From assembly GCA_034509425.1 (NCBI GenBank), contig JAVTVJ010000070.1, positions 4,836,001 through 4,900,000 of the forward strand: a stretch of 64,000 nt of DNA, given 5' to 3'. Position numbers and translations under genes: made by a program. Shown in pieces: positions 38,777 through 50,344 of this stretch (the stretch's first letter is position 1; each line of letters starts with the position of its first letter). The stretch comes from Eopsaltria australis (Eukaryota; Chordata; Aves; Passeriformes; Petroicidae). The notes under the pieces were generated by a model. That model was not told the origin of the DNA. It did not search any database and saw nothing but the letters and a program-made list of their open reading frames with translations.

Positions 38777-39069
38777 AGTAGATTCAGCTTTTAATTTCTT
38801 TGAGGAGCGCGGTGCTGTTCCGTGCTCCCTGATGCGTTTCCCAAATGGGATGGAGCATGTGGTGTCCAGGAGCCTGTGGAAGACTTAGGTGGAGAATGAT
38901 TAGAACTGTTCAGCAAGCTTTGAAGCTGCTGCTTCCATATCTTTTCCCACAGCCAATACTGAATCTTAACTAAAATACCTGTCATGATTGTTTTTATATT
39001 AGATGGGACCAGCACTCTTTAAAAGTGAGGAGAATTTCTCCCAAGCTCTCTCTCCACCTTGCAGAGCTC

Positions 39070-39999
39070 TCACAAGGCTGCAGGTGACAGTGATTCCCAT
39101 CGGGGGATGTTACCCTGAGGGCTGTGCACACCTGATGCCACTGCAGGGCTTGACTGGCGGGCTGCATCGCAGGCTCCAGCCTCTCCACTTTTTGGTCCCC
39201 AATCATGGGAACTGAAAGGGCGGGCGTGGGAATCTGCGAGTGGGCGGTGGTTAGGGGCGGGACTGCAGTTGATATGGGCAGTCCAGGCGCGCGGTGGGGC
39301 GGGGACCTCCCTCGGGCTGGGGCGGGGACCTTCGGCGCAAGGGGAGGGACCCGACGCAAAGACATCATCGGCCGCGGGGGAGAAGCCCGACGCAGGGCCA
39401 ATCAACGCGAAGGGGAAGGAACCGTGGGAGGAGCTGGGAGGGTTCGCGGGCTTTTGGCGTGAGACTGCGCAGTGGGTGCACGGGTGGCGGCACGGCGCCA
39501 CGAGGCCGCCGCCATCTTTAAACTCAGAACAATGGGGGAGCGCAGCTGGCGCAAGTTTGACTGAGGGCTCGGAGAAAGGGTTTGGGGTAAAGTTCGCTAT
39601 GAGGGAATCAGTCTCATAGCGGGGAGAATTGAGGGGCGTGCTTTCCTGCAGTGGGGAAGAGGGATTGGGAAAAGGGGAATTAGGAACATGGGATGGGTGA
39701 ATCGTGGATTCCGAATTTTCCTGACAATTATGCAAAGTATAACAAATTAAAATCAACAACGGAAAAAATTTCCGAACAGAAACATCACCCCCTCTCTCCA
39801 CTGCCTGTAAACGTTTTTCTACTAAGTCCCAAAAACTCAGAGTTTTAACAGAAGAGGCAGAAGCAAAAGGGACACAAGCAAAAATCCACTTAACAAAACG
39901 TTTCCAAGCCCTCTTATTAGCTTTCCCATTTTTTAACTTTAGGGTCTCTTTAACTTGGACATAAAACTCCTGCTCTATTCGGGACAACCTAATACCCAT
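39070..39999 (-). pseudogene. gag: Truncated betaretrovirus-type Gag: matrix plus proline-rich tail
   Basis: ATG at 39999 opens a frame of about 309 codons. It begins MG, giving a myristoylation glycine, and the first about 90 residues have the basic, tryptophan-containing helical pattern of the ERVK/betaretroviral matrix domain (KRAWKRFVKW, then FWDLVEKRL, then a hydrophobic LLILICYTL segment). The remainder is Pro/Ser-rich low complexity. No major homology region and no CCHC knuckle follow, so capsid and nucleocapsid are lost. The upstream TTG in frame is not needed. The GC content rises sharply in the proline-rich part. A product could at most bind membranes and RNA weakly; function is inference. 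Confidence 0.75.
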
Positions 40000-40425
40000 T
40001 GTCTCCAAATAAAAGCCTCCTTACTCTTTTTATACGGCACAAAACTCTCCCTCGAGCCTGATTCCCGCCGCCTATCGTGGACGGAACCTCACCACCTGCG
40101 CGCGGATCTCGGTTCTTTTCCCGCCGCGTCTCACGGCCACCGAACCTCACCGCCTGTGCGCGGATCTTGGTTCCTCGATCCTGGCTTCAGTTGCCGACAC
40201 CGGCTCCAGAGGAAGAGAAAACATCCAAAAGAGCAAGGGTCTCTGGGTTCGTCAGTCCGCTCAGCTAGCGTGCACTCTCCAGACGCTCCAGAATGGTTAC
40301 TGACGGCCCTTCCAAGTCCACCACCAGAACGTGGAGGTCCTTTCCGGGGAAGCGGCGTCCCGAAGGCGCAGTCCGGATTGCTGCCGTGTATCCAGGTCGC
40401 TCACAGGGAACTACGAAGAATCGAA

Positions 40426-40444
40426 GTCCGTGTTCGGTGCGCCA
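40426..40444 (-). promoter_or_regulatory. Primer-binding site, Lys-like and altered
   Basis: Three bases inside the 5' LTR the minus strand reads TGGCGCACCGAACACGGAC. This is closest to a tRNA-Lys primer site but carries an extra base and a substitution relative to the form I recall. Confidence 0.7.
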
Positions 40445-40447
40445 CTT

Positions 40448-41031
40448 TGTTACGTTCCCTGCTTTATCCCGCCCCGGTACCGGCGGCAGAGTGCTAGCGT
40501 GAACCTGGGAGGCCGTTCGTGTTCTAGAAGGCTTCCCCGGTGAGCCAACGATGGGCACCGCTAGTCTGCGTTTCGGTCTGAGGAGATGTTGCCCTCAGAG
40601 CACGGCGAGATAGCAAAGAACTCCCAGAGAAGGAGGGCTCTTAGTGTGTGAATTCGGTAGGTTTATTACCCCCAAGGGAGCACAGGGACCAAGAGCCAAG
40701 AACAGCTCATTACATGGGTATTTAAGGGAGGAACAACATCCAATAAACTGGGGGCAAAGGGGCAGTACAAGGGAGGGGCCAGGGTACATGGTCGAATGAG
40801 GTTTAGGGAGAGGAGGGGGAAAGAGAGAACAACGAATGAACAAGGGAGTGACAGGGAATTTCCCAAAACGGGGAAACATAACAGACAAATCAAGGAACCA
40901 ATAGCAGGAACTTGGGGTTCGTGGCTTGGTGGTCCAAACCACTGCCTCTGGCAGCTCCGGGGGGAAACTCTCTGTCTGTGGAACATGCTACTGGAAGTCC
41001 TCGTCCTTCCTGGTTCGGAACCACCGCAACA
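40448..41031 (-). repeat. 5' LTR of the ERVK-like element
   Basis: 584 bp, ends CCGCAACA on the plus strand; partner of 37700-38283 and homologous to the solo LTR at 5298-5852. Confidence 0.95.
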
Positions 41032-41037
41032 GTTATA

Positions 41038-42195
41038 TATGAAAATTTGTCTTTCTTCTGCTTTTGTTTTGTTCAAGGAAAAAAGGAATAAGTCATTGGC
41101 TTGGGCTGTTTTTATACCAAAGGGTAGCAAATGTGCAAAGCTAGTGCCAATGGAACTAGCTGCTGAAGTTGAAACAATAGATGCATATAAAGGCAATGTG
41201 GCACGTGAGCTACTTAATTGTATTTAAAAGCAGGGTTTTCAAGCTTTAATTTGCTTTAATTATTTATGAAGCTCTTGGGACTAAAGCTGTTATCTCTGCA
41301 TAGCATTGTTCTCCACCATATATTCATGCCAGCCTAACTTGAACTAGCTCACGCGTCTTTGCACCATATTTTACTTCATGGAATAAACACCCTATTTGAT
41401 TCCTCTCTCACAACTGTGAAGCCTTACTAGAGGGGATATTTTAATCTCTGCCTTGGAATTAGAAATCCTTGACCTAACTTTCTTCTTGGCATCTCGTGCT
41501 ATCATGTAGCAGCATATAAGAAGTGGAAGTAGGGTGAGATAACTCAGGTATGTAGGGATACTGTGTAAGTGAAAAGGGAGGGAGTTAAATTGAAGCTCAT
41601 CTAGTGTTGAATATGGTGAAGATCATGAAGAGAAATAAGAAGGGCTTCTCCAGGCATAAGAAGAAAATGAAGGCTAGGGGAAACGAGACCACATTGCTGA
41701 TAGGATTGGGTGACAAAGGACATGGAAATGGCTGAGGTACTCAGTGCTTTCTTCTACTCTTTCTAGAATGATTTGTTTTCAGGAACCACAGACCCCTAAG
41801 ACTAGATGGAAGGCTTGGAGAAAGGAAGCCTTACCTGTGGTATGGGAAGGCTCAGGCTGTGGAATGTTTAAAGAAACTGGATGTGCACAAGTCCATGGAA
41901 TCTGATTCTTAGGAAAATACAGTTTGGGCAGTCCTTTCTGAATTCACAGGTGTTACTAAATATGATATAATAAGATACACATTTTCCTTTTCTTACAATA
42001 GTTACCTCATTTGAAGAGAACACCTAGCCTTGTTCTTATAATTCTGTACACACTTACACAGTCTGACCTGGTAGTCAATTGACATCTGAAAAGCAAAGAA
42101 TAAAGAGAACCACATTCGCTATTATTTATAATCTTTAAAATTTGGTGTGCATTCGATTTCTTTTCTCTTTTTATGTTCACATATCTCTGGCCAAC
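41038..42195. other. Unique DNA, no gene seen
   Basis: No gene or repeat recognised. Confidence 0.5.
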
Positions 42196-44225
42196 CTTTG
42201 AAATTGGTAACAGTTCCTGGATTGGAAGAGACCTCAAATCACCATCTGGTCCAACATTTTGTTAGGAAAAGGAGTCTAGATAAGGTTATCTACCACCCTG
42301 TTCAATCACATCCTGAAAACCCCCAGTGATGGGGACTCTACCATGTGCCCAGGTGTCCTGGGTTAGTCAGGAGGGATCAAAATCTAGGAAGTGACCTATG
42401 CTGCAGGAAGGGATATAACTTCCTTCCTGGGAGAGAGAGAGCCAGTAGCTAGGTAGTTTTAAGGATTGATGTGTAGGTAAACCAATTAAAAAGTTGATCC
42501 GCCTTTGAGGAAAGAACCATATATAAGCAGAGACCCTCCGAGCCTCTTTCTCTTTTTTGGCCTACTGCTGTGTAGAGAGGAGCATCTCCGTGCTTCTCTC
42601 CCTGGTAAGGCCCCCCCGCCCCCACCTCCTTCCAAAAGAGGGAGGGGGGGAAAGGGAGGTTTAGGGCAGCCATGCCGCTGCAGCCAGGAATGGGGGAGGA
42701 ACCGGACGGAATTATCAGTAGATACAGCTCAGCCGGCATGTCAGCTACATGAGACAGGGCCAGATCCCTGCTCCAGGCCAGGGAGGGGCCAGGCCAGACT
42801 CCATCCAGCTCGGGCCAGGCCCTGCCCTATCACCCCAGGCCCAGATGGCCCCACCAGGCCGAGCCAGCTTCACAGAGCCAGGCCACAGAGACTCTGAGAG
42901 CTTCTGCCATCCAGCTCCGACCTTTTCAAAAAGCCCGGCAGAGACCACGTGATTATCACACTGCCAGAGAGATAGAGAGAGAGATTAACTCTATCCATGC
43001 CTGAACTAAACTTACAGACACCCATCCTTCCTTGCACAGAGAGAGGAACGAGTGAGGACATCTACATAAATGCAGCATAGAGACTTTGCAGTCAGTGAGG
43101 AAAGCAGAACTGATACCTAGAGGGAGGAGCATGAGAAGTGCTTCGAGAGTGAAGCTGAAAACTCTTTTGGAGAACCATGGTTGGGGACTGAGCTAATAAA
43201 TTCCCTGTAATATATGAAGATATAGTCCAAAGGGGGATGTGAGGTTCTAATTGCAGCCAATGAACTGAAATACCTGGGTAAAGACAAGTAAGTGTTGAAA
43301 TAAATACAGCCTGATGAGAAACTTGAACCAAGAGAGAGAAGAGGCTGTGACCCAGAGCCCTGGTCCCAGGGAGAATGCTAGAGAACCTGAGTTGTCAGGA
43401 GAACCTGTGTTGCTCAGCACAGAAGAAGGGATTTTCTTTGTTGCTGCAATTGAACTGTGCATCCTTAAAACAGGTACCCTGTGGACTGTTCATAACCCAC
43501 CACAGTGGCTGTGGGAAGGCTACTGGTGTGGGAGGGATCCACCATTAAGCTGATCTTTCTTCCAGGCGGCGGCTGATGGTGAGGCAGAAGACCCATAAAA
43601 ACTGTATTTTTCTTACAGAAAATCCATGGTGTAAGCAAAAGAGACTTCTCTCCCTAAATGAACTGGAACAAGAGCTATTTCTGAGGTGATAAACTGACTG
43701 GAGGTCGAGGTGTTGTCTTTTGTTTGTTGTCGGGGAGAAAGAAATGGAGGGGTGGTCTGGGGAGTTTGTTCTAGTTTTTCTTGGTTTTTTTTCTTTCTGT
43801 CTGTCTTAGGTATATTAATAAAGTTTCTTTATACTTTATAAAGTTTGAGCCTGCTTTGCTTACTCCTAATCCTCATCTCACAGCAAACATCAGGTAAATT
43901 TGGGTAAGTGTGCTGGCATTTGGCCAGAACCTTGAATAGGCAAACTTGAACCACTGCACCAGGGACGCTGTTCCAGGGAATGGTTGTTCTTACTGTAAAA
44001 AATTGTCTTTCTTATATTGCGATGAAAGCTTTCCTGGTACCCCATCACCCCTTGTCTTCTCCATGTAGGAATTGTGAAGGAAGAGCCTCTGTCCTCTTTC
44101 TAACTGTCCCTTAAGTACAGGAATACTGTGATGCGGTTCCCTAAGCCTTCCATTCTCCTGGCAAAAGAGACCTTACTTTTTCAGTCTTTCTTCACATGGC
44201 CGGTTTTCCAGCCCTTCAGTCTTCT
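42196..44225 (-). mobile_element. CR1 LINE 3' region, minus strand, split by a later insertion
   Basis: 42196-42353 reads as the complement of the CR1 3' region (TGGAAGAGACCTCAAATCACC, ATCTGGTCCAAC blocks). The match resumes at 43959 with GGACGCTGTTCCAGGG and continues through CTTTCTTCACATGGCC-type blocks to about 44225. The 1.6-kb element copy B sits between the two halves with its own TSD, so CR1 is the older insertion. Confidence 0.85.
42354..43958 (+). mobile_element. 1.6-kb LTR-like element, copy B, inserted in CR1
   Basis: Starts TGTCCTGGGTTAG and ends GAACCACTGCA, flanked by CCAGG on both sides (42349-42353 and 43959-43963), a perfect 5-bp TSD. TATA box at 42520-42527, donor-like CCTG/GTAAGG (GT at 42605), acceptor TTTTTCTTACAG ending at 43618, AATAAA at 43817-43822. 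Copy A (19112-20747) keeps all four signals. No coding frame is conserved between copies. The 5-bp TSD suggests ERVL-class machinery. Confidence 0.88.
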
Positions 44226-46186
44226 ATTACATGTAGAAATTGCAACATATACTTATGGATTAAATATGGTTAATAAATGGGAAATTTGGAATAAAGCCCG
44301 GCAATTAGAGTGGGGCCTGTTGAACGTGAGCACAGCCTTGACATAGGTCTCAGTTGAAACTGAGGGGGTGTAGGAGTGGCAGTAAGATCACTTTACATGA
44401 TTTCCCTTTTTACATGATAGTCATGGATAATTTGAATCAAGTAAATGTATGAAATGGAAAGGATTAGGACAAAATTAACAGAGAGCATTTCATCAGATAG
44501 ACACAAAAAAGAGAATAATTTAAAGAAAAAGCTATTCCTGATACTACTACTCCTGTAGTAATTGTGATCTAATTTAAATAGGTCCCTTGTATATTGTCTT
44601 TTTCCTTTACCCAGTATAGTGTTTGCAGTCATCCTAAGGGTGCTGAAAACTCATTCTGTATGGAGCTAAAATGGACCTGGCCACGGAATGTTATCTGTGA
44701 GAACTCTTAGGATCTTTTCCTGACTTTTACTGATGCTTCTTTCTGATGGAATTATTATGTGCAGCATGAAAAGTTATATAGCTAGGTGAGTAAATAAAGC
44801 TGTTTTTAAGAAATTTTTATCCTAGCTGAAAATGCTGAACACACAAGGTTCTCAGGGCTTGTTTCCTCACCTGCTCTCTTTCTTTACTGTAGCATCCTAT
44901 GCAGTGTCCCCTTTGAATGCAAAGAGAGAGGGTCACCAGAAAAAAAAATAATCCTACACATTTTATTTATCTATTTATTGTAAGTGTTTAGTAAGGCATC
45001 TGAAGTAGATTTATTTTCTCTGCTACCTGGATGCCGTTGTCGAAGACGTGTATTACGACTGTCTTCATCTTGCCAAGTTCTTTTATGTTGTTTCATTGTA
45101 ACTAATACATCTGAAATCTAATACATTTTAGTCTACCATAAATGATGTTTTCATGGCACATTTAATGCTTTCATGATTCTCCTAGATAGAAATGTGGCTT
45201 TGGAGCTTAAAAATAATTTAGTATCTAAAATATTGAGAGAAAGGAATTTATTCTTGTGCAATAAAGAAAACTTGGATTTCATAAATCTGACTAAATCCTA
45301 ACGACTGATGTGTTAACTTCAAAGCATCATTTCAGGTTGATCAAGGTGTTGAGCTGGTAGACAGACAGCAGTTTTGCCATTCAATGCTTTATACTGCTAT
45401 TTCTTTGTATTAATATTCTCCCATATTAGTTCAGATCACTTAGATGGTTTATTTAAATGGAAAGAAAATTTCGAAAATCACCTCAGTCAAGCACTATCCT
45501 GCTCCTTAACAGAATGATGTGAAACTGCAAATATCAATGCTGCCAATGGCAGAAAATTATTGTTCTAAGTTCACTCATAAGAATAAAACAATAAATAAGT
45601 ATTCTACAGGTCATGCCCTTAAGGAACTCCAAAGGTTTAATGATTTCATTTGTATTGCAAGCATTTCAGGGCAGTTTGATTAGCAGCTAAGCACACAAGA
45701 CTTTTCTGCCACTTTCATCTACATAACATAGCCTAATGTAAGATCCATGATTGCCAAGCCTGCTTGAGGGCTTCAGAGAGCTGACTGTTCCTCAGCTTGG
45801 AAGCTCAGTAGGCAGAAATCATCACAGTATATGCATGAGATTCACACTATTGAATCCCTTTTGTGCTTATTTAATTGAATTCTGTATCTTTTGCATCACA
45901 GGACATGACAATTTCAGTTCAATGGTGATATGCAAGCTAGAAAAATACAACAGAGAACTGTTTTTGCCTTTTTAAAAATATGTCCTCCCTCTGGAAAGAT
46001 CAGAAAGACAGACCTTACACACAGCCTTTCTCATAATCTTTTCCCATTCTGTTCTCCACTCCCAGAGATGAAAATTCTATGTGAAAGCAATTTTAGTAAC
46101 ATTCTCGTGTATGAGATGAAGTTCTTCTGTGGATCTACATGACTCACACAAGAATGGCTTGATTCAATACAGGGACTAGGCAGAAA
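44226..46186. other. Unique AT-rich DNA, no gene seen
   Basis: Short chance ORFs only; no recognisable repeat. Confidence 0.5.
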
Positions 46187-46192
46187 TGTTTA

Positions 46193-46536
46193 TGTCGCAC
46201 GGTCAGACACAAAGGAATCGGGCAACTCAGGTCAGGTCAGAGCCACCAAGGCCGGGCTAGAGAGAAGAAGAGCCCAGCCTCTCTTTATTCTTTCATTTAT
46301 ATATCTTTACATAGACAATCATGGATTGGACAATGAGATTACTACCTCTCCAATTCCATAGGTTATGAACACAGTCTATCACCCTTCTCCGCCTTAGGGA
46401 AAGGAATGAAAAACAATACCAAAGGTACAAAACAATCCTTGTCCGGTTAGACAAACATGGACTATGTTTACACAAAATCTATGAGAACTTTTACTACAAT
46501 GTATAAACACAGCACACGGCAAAAATCAGGGTGACA
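46193..46536 (-). mobile_element. Short solo LTR (344 bp) with perfect 6-bp TSD
   Basis: Starts TGTCGCACGGTCAG and ends GGGTGACA on the plus strand; flanked by TGTTTA (46187-46192 and 46537-46542). AATAAA (minus) at 46284-46289 and a TATA-like ATTTATAC (minus) upstream set minus orientation. Its length resembles the 352-bp LTR of the 14.5-kb provirus, but the sequences are not alike. Confidence 0.88.
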
Positions 46537-46542
46537 TGTTTA

Positions 46543-46942
46543 TGTCCTTCATTACTCAGTGATTAAAACTGTGATTGGAAATGGCTTTGAACAGGTCTAA
46601 CAGGGAAAATCAACTAACCTTCCTTCCAATGAGGTCATATCTTTCTGCTGGTGTATCTGGATTCTGCAGTATCACAGCTTCCCCTCAGCACCAGCTGGGA
46701 GAGCCAGATCTGCTTGCCTCAGGTTGCTCTTCTGCCTAATGTAGTTAGAAAGGTTCAAGTTGTACTGATTTACAATGACATTGGCTTAGACAAGGACAGG
46801 CTTTGATTATTCATCTTCTCCTTATTCTTTCCAAGCCAAAGGAGGAACAGATGTCAATTCTCCAAAAATCTCCCATTTTCATGCACGTAATATTTTTTTA
46901 AGAAGGAAACAGCCCCAAGGTAAGTTAGGTGCCTGTTATTTT
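46543..46942. other. Unique DNA between two solo LTRs
   Basis: No gene or repeat recognised. Confidence 0.5.
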
Positions 46943-46948
46943 GCACTT

Positions 46949-47408
46949 TGCAGTAATCATTGCACGGGCGTGGACTTCCCAGACAAGATGGAGAAGTGCA
47001 AAACCCTTTATTATACAGGCAAAGACTAAAGACTACTACATACTACTACTCTCTAAGACTACTCTAAGACTACCACCTACTATGCAGTGAAAATTCCTTT
47101 AATACTATTACACAGACAGGATGTGTCATCATATAAACAGGAAAGATGTTCACCACAGTGTCCCCCAATCACCTGGGGTATTGTACAGATGTTACCTATT
47201 ATGGTAACAGGTAAACAATACCCTATAAGGTCACAAACCACAATACTCACACACAATAGGTCCAGAAGGCCACAAACCCATAATTCTCTCTCTCAGCCCA
47301 TCCCTGGTGACCGGGATATGCTTCCAGGGTCACCTCCAGGCCTAGGGAAGAGGCTTATTCTAGGCCTTCCAGGCTGCTTTTCTATAACATACATAGTGTA
47401 ACCCTACA
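46949..47408 (-). mobile_element. Solo LTR (460 bp) with perfect 6-bp TSD
   Basis: Starts TGCAGTAATCATTGC and ends GTGTAACCCTACA; flanked by GCACTT (46943-46948 and 47409-47414). AATAAA (minus) at 47007-47012 and a TTTATATG-type TATA box (minus) near 47130 give minus orientation. A run of CTACTACTAC-type repeats lies at about 47025-47085. Confidence 0.88.
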
Positions 47409-47414
47409 GCACTT

Positions 47415-48720
47415 TATACATTTAATTTAAAACTATGCTATGTCTTCTTCTGAAAATGCAGGACATGATTTGATGCTCCCTCATACAACTCTTCTTTAGG
47501 AATTAATTCTTCTTGTAAAGAGACAAAAACAAAGAGAATAACTTCTTTCCCAGCTCTCAGACAGCTTCCATGTCTTCAAATCACCTTTGTTAACCATTGA
47601 AAACATTGTGTAGTGTCAGGCAAAACCCAAAATTGGACTTTTAGGCTTGGGATGTTTCCTCTGGGTTGTCATTTCTAGACTCTTTCAGTTATAAACTATC
47701 AGGTAACATTATTTTTATAAGCTACAGGTACACCATTTCAGAAGCATTCTTTACAATAGAAACTTCCTACTTTACAACTTCATAAACATTTTTCTTGTCA
47801 AAGAAACAGATTAAAACTGAGAAGTGGTCTATTTAGCCTGGTAATATACCAAAAAACCTATCTACTTCTACCTGATTTTTTACTGTGCAGTTATGCAAAT
47901 CCATAGGAAATTCATCAGGACCTTACACAAGACAAGGTTTTAACCAAGGCTTGCTAAATCCTTGTGAACCTTCCTGTGCTTTTGGTAGTCATCCTCTCCA
48001 CATCCTGAGACATGGCTTCTAGAAATGGTCACTCTGAACTGGCTTTTCCTTCACTTCAATTTCCCATCCCTGGCTTCAACCATGTTTTATTGACAGTGGC
48101 TCTTTTTATAGAGCTCAATTTTGTGATGAAAAGGCAGCAGTGACCATTTGAACTTTTCGCTGGAGAGGTTGCAGTCCAGGAACCAACCAAATTTGTGAAA
48201 GCCTGTGACTGCTTCTTCTGCTTGATTCACCAAATCCATCTGAAAGAAGTACATTAAAAGCTACAGAGGATTTGCTCTGTTTTGGAGTGCAGTGTACCTT
48301 TCATGTCTGCAGTATGGCGTTTAGTTGACAGGTTTAATTGTTCCCAGATTCAGCAATCCTCATTAGTTTGCATTCAGTGCTGTGTCTTTTATGGATGGTA
48401 GATTATTTGACATGACTTGCTATTGCAGAAATAGTTATTTCCAAGCTGCTGCCAAGAGACTGCAAATTATTTTCATCTAACACTCACAAGTTTATACTTT
48501 CACGTTCTTGTACCCAATCCTAATGAACCTGGCTTAAAAAGGAAAATTTAGGCAATGACTATCTTCTCATTGTAATTTCACACAGATTAGTTTAAACAAA
48601 TGAGAGTGTCTTGAGACTTGCACAGTGCAGATGCCAGGGAATGCCCAAATGCTCATTGATTACATTAAGAGTTTTGGTCACGGATGGTGTAATTCTGCCC
48701 TATGACAGTTCCTAACATAG
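47415..48720. other. Unique AT-rich DNA, no gene seen
   Basis: No exon or repeat recognised upstream of the promoter-like sequence at 48.72 kb. Confidence 0.45.
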
Positions 48721-48850
48721 AAATATAAAAGGGTTGGTTGCTGGATTGCTTACATTGCATGTTAAAATACTTTGCTGTTAGACCAGGTGAATTTCAACAT
48801 TCTGGGAATGATGCTGTTCCTTTCTCTGATAGCCACAGGAACCAGTAAGT
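48721..48850 (+). promoter_or_regulatory. Candidate host promoter and signal-peptide first exon
   Basis: A TATAAAA box (48724-48730) is followed, at about 80 bp, by two adjacent ATGs (48808 and 48811). The frame then encodes a short hydrophobic start (MMLFLSLIATGT) and runs at once into a consensus donor GTAAGT (48845-48850). TATA, short leader, signal-peptide-like exon and donor in the right order and spacing is the usual build of a small secreted-protein gene. I could not identify the gene, and I found no convincing second exon downstream. Confidence 0.3.
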
Positions 48851-49722
48851 ATCTTTGTGGTATAATAATAAGTAGCAACAATTATTATGCTGCAACAATA
48901 GCTTACCTATAAACTGAGATAAGCTTGCTTCATGTCGTGTTTATGTTCATGTCTTTCATAGTAATACATTCAGAATCCCTTTAAGTTTTGGTATTTATTT
49001 ATTTTTATTTATTTATTTACTTTTTAACAGACATCCAGTACTAACCTGTGTCCTGCCTCATGTTTCTACACTATTTCTATAATTGTATATTTATAAAACA
49101 ACTTTCTATAGAGCAGTGAAAATTGCAGCTAACACTTAGGGTATGTGGATACAAAGCTGATTTCTTGGCTGCCTTTCATTCTAAATTCCTTCTTCCATGT
49201 TACATTCAGTTAGTTACTCCTTGCTTGAGCAAGTCTGTAGTTATCTTGAATTCTCTGTGACTATTGCCTGACTTGATGGGGCAAGAACTGATTAGTAAAA
49301 ATGGTGCCATAGGAATACGGTCTTTATTAAGAGCTCATTTAGTTTTTTCCGCCAGATCTTTGTGTTTATTGAACAACTCACTGTTAATTCCTAAAACTTA
49401 TTGTTTGAGTTAAAGCCCCTGGTTTCACTCTGGCTTTTGACTTGCCTTTGCTCTGCAGGTGTACTTGATTTCATTTCTACTTCCCTGATTTCTAGTTATA
49501 TCATACACACAGGATTAATCTTTCATCATTTGGTTTGTGTGAGTGGTTGTGTAGCTATCTTGCACACGTAGTGCCTACAAATTTCCATTCTCTTCTGTCA
49601 TTGATGTCTAAACCAAATACTTGAAAAATATGCCTGAAGTTTCCCAGTTGGTTCTCAACTTAAAATCCATGAAGATTTTTCAGGAATGAGTGTTCACTAA
49701 ACGTAGATTGGAAACATAGTCA
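48851..49722. other. Unique AT-rich DNA with a TTTA repeat
   Basis: TTTA-type repeat at about 48993-49019. Would be intron if the exon candidate upstream is real. Confidence 0.45.
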
Positions 49723-49728
49723 GTCCTG

Positions 49729-50338
49729 TGTGGCCGATGGCGTGGGCCGGCCAGCTGCCCACCAGGGTCTCAGACTGCAGCCCCACGGCATTTACAAGCC
49801 AGTGTCCCTGACCTGAGCGGGTTCTCTGCTGTGGACCTTAAGGTCCCTGGCGGCAGGCCGCGTCCCCCTTTACGGTGGACACTGTAACCAAAGAGCTGGA
49901 GCATCGCGGGAGGGTTCTTTCGCCCTGGAATAATAGAGACACTGTAACGCAGTGTTACCAGCTCTCTGGGCATCCAGGCGAAAGACCCGGGGCACCCTCT
50001 GCATCAGACTTTTATTGAGGGATTACAAACCAATCACTGACGGGCTCAGGGGAGGAACCAGGGAGGAATCAGGGGACTGGAACCAACTGGGAAAGGAAGG
50101 GGGCGGTGAAGGGGAGACCGGCAAGGGGATGATACAATCAAGTACTATGTAACAGTGAACTTTCTGGAGCCTAAAGATGATAGACAGGAGAGTGGCAGGT
50201 GGGGACAGGGTAGCCAGCCCCCGGGAAGCCCGACCCATCCACAGGGCAAACCACCCCTGGCTCTGCCCCAGGGGAGTCCCCAGACCCGAGCTTCCTAGGG
50301 GGGGAAAAGGGTTTTTGGGGGCTTGAACCACCGCAACA
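49729..50338 (-). mobile_element. Solo ERVK-like LTR (610 bp), inverted partner of 12564-13173
   Basis: Starts TGTGGCCGATGG and ends ACCACCGCAACA. Flanks are GTCCTG (49723-49728) and GTCCTA (50339-50344), a 6-bp TSD with one mismatch. AATAAA (minus) at 50011-50016. Same length as the plus copy and about 98% alike by eye. Confidence 0.93.
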
Positions 50339-50344
50339 GTCCTA

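Larger units (their letters stand above)
37700..41031 (-). mobile_element. Non-autonomous ERVK-like element with matrix-only gag
   Basis: A 3.3-kb minus-strand element with 584-bp LTRs (5' LTR 40448-41031, 3' LTR 37700-38283) and a perfect 6-bp TSD GTTATA (37694-37699 and 41032-41037). Between the LTRs it has a primer-binding site, a gag start (39999), a proline-rich remainder and a polypurine tract, but no capsid, nucleocapsid, protease, polymerase or envelope that I can recognise. The LTRs differ at roughly 14 of 584 positions by eye, older than the provirus at 14.5 kb. It needed all enzymes in trans. Confidence 0.93.

Noticed and set aside
12564..50338. A large palindrome centred near 31.5 kb, suggested by two nested inverted repeat pairs (12564/49729 and 19112/42354) sharing almost the same midpoint.
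   Set aside because: Each copy has its own different TSD (GTAATG, GTCCT, CCTGC, CCAGG), only copy B lies inside a CR1, and the DNA between is not inverted. They are independent insertions, and the shared midpoint is coincidence.
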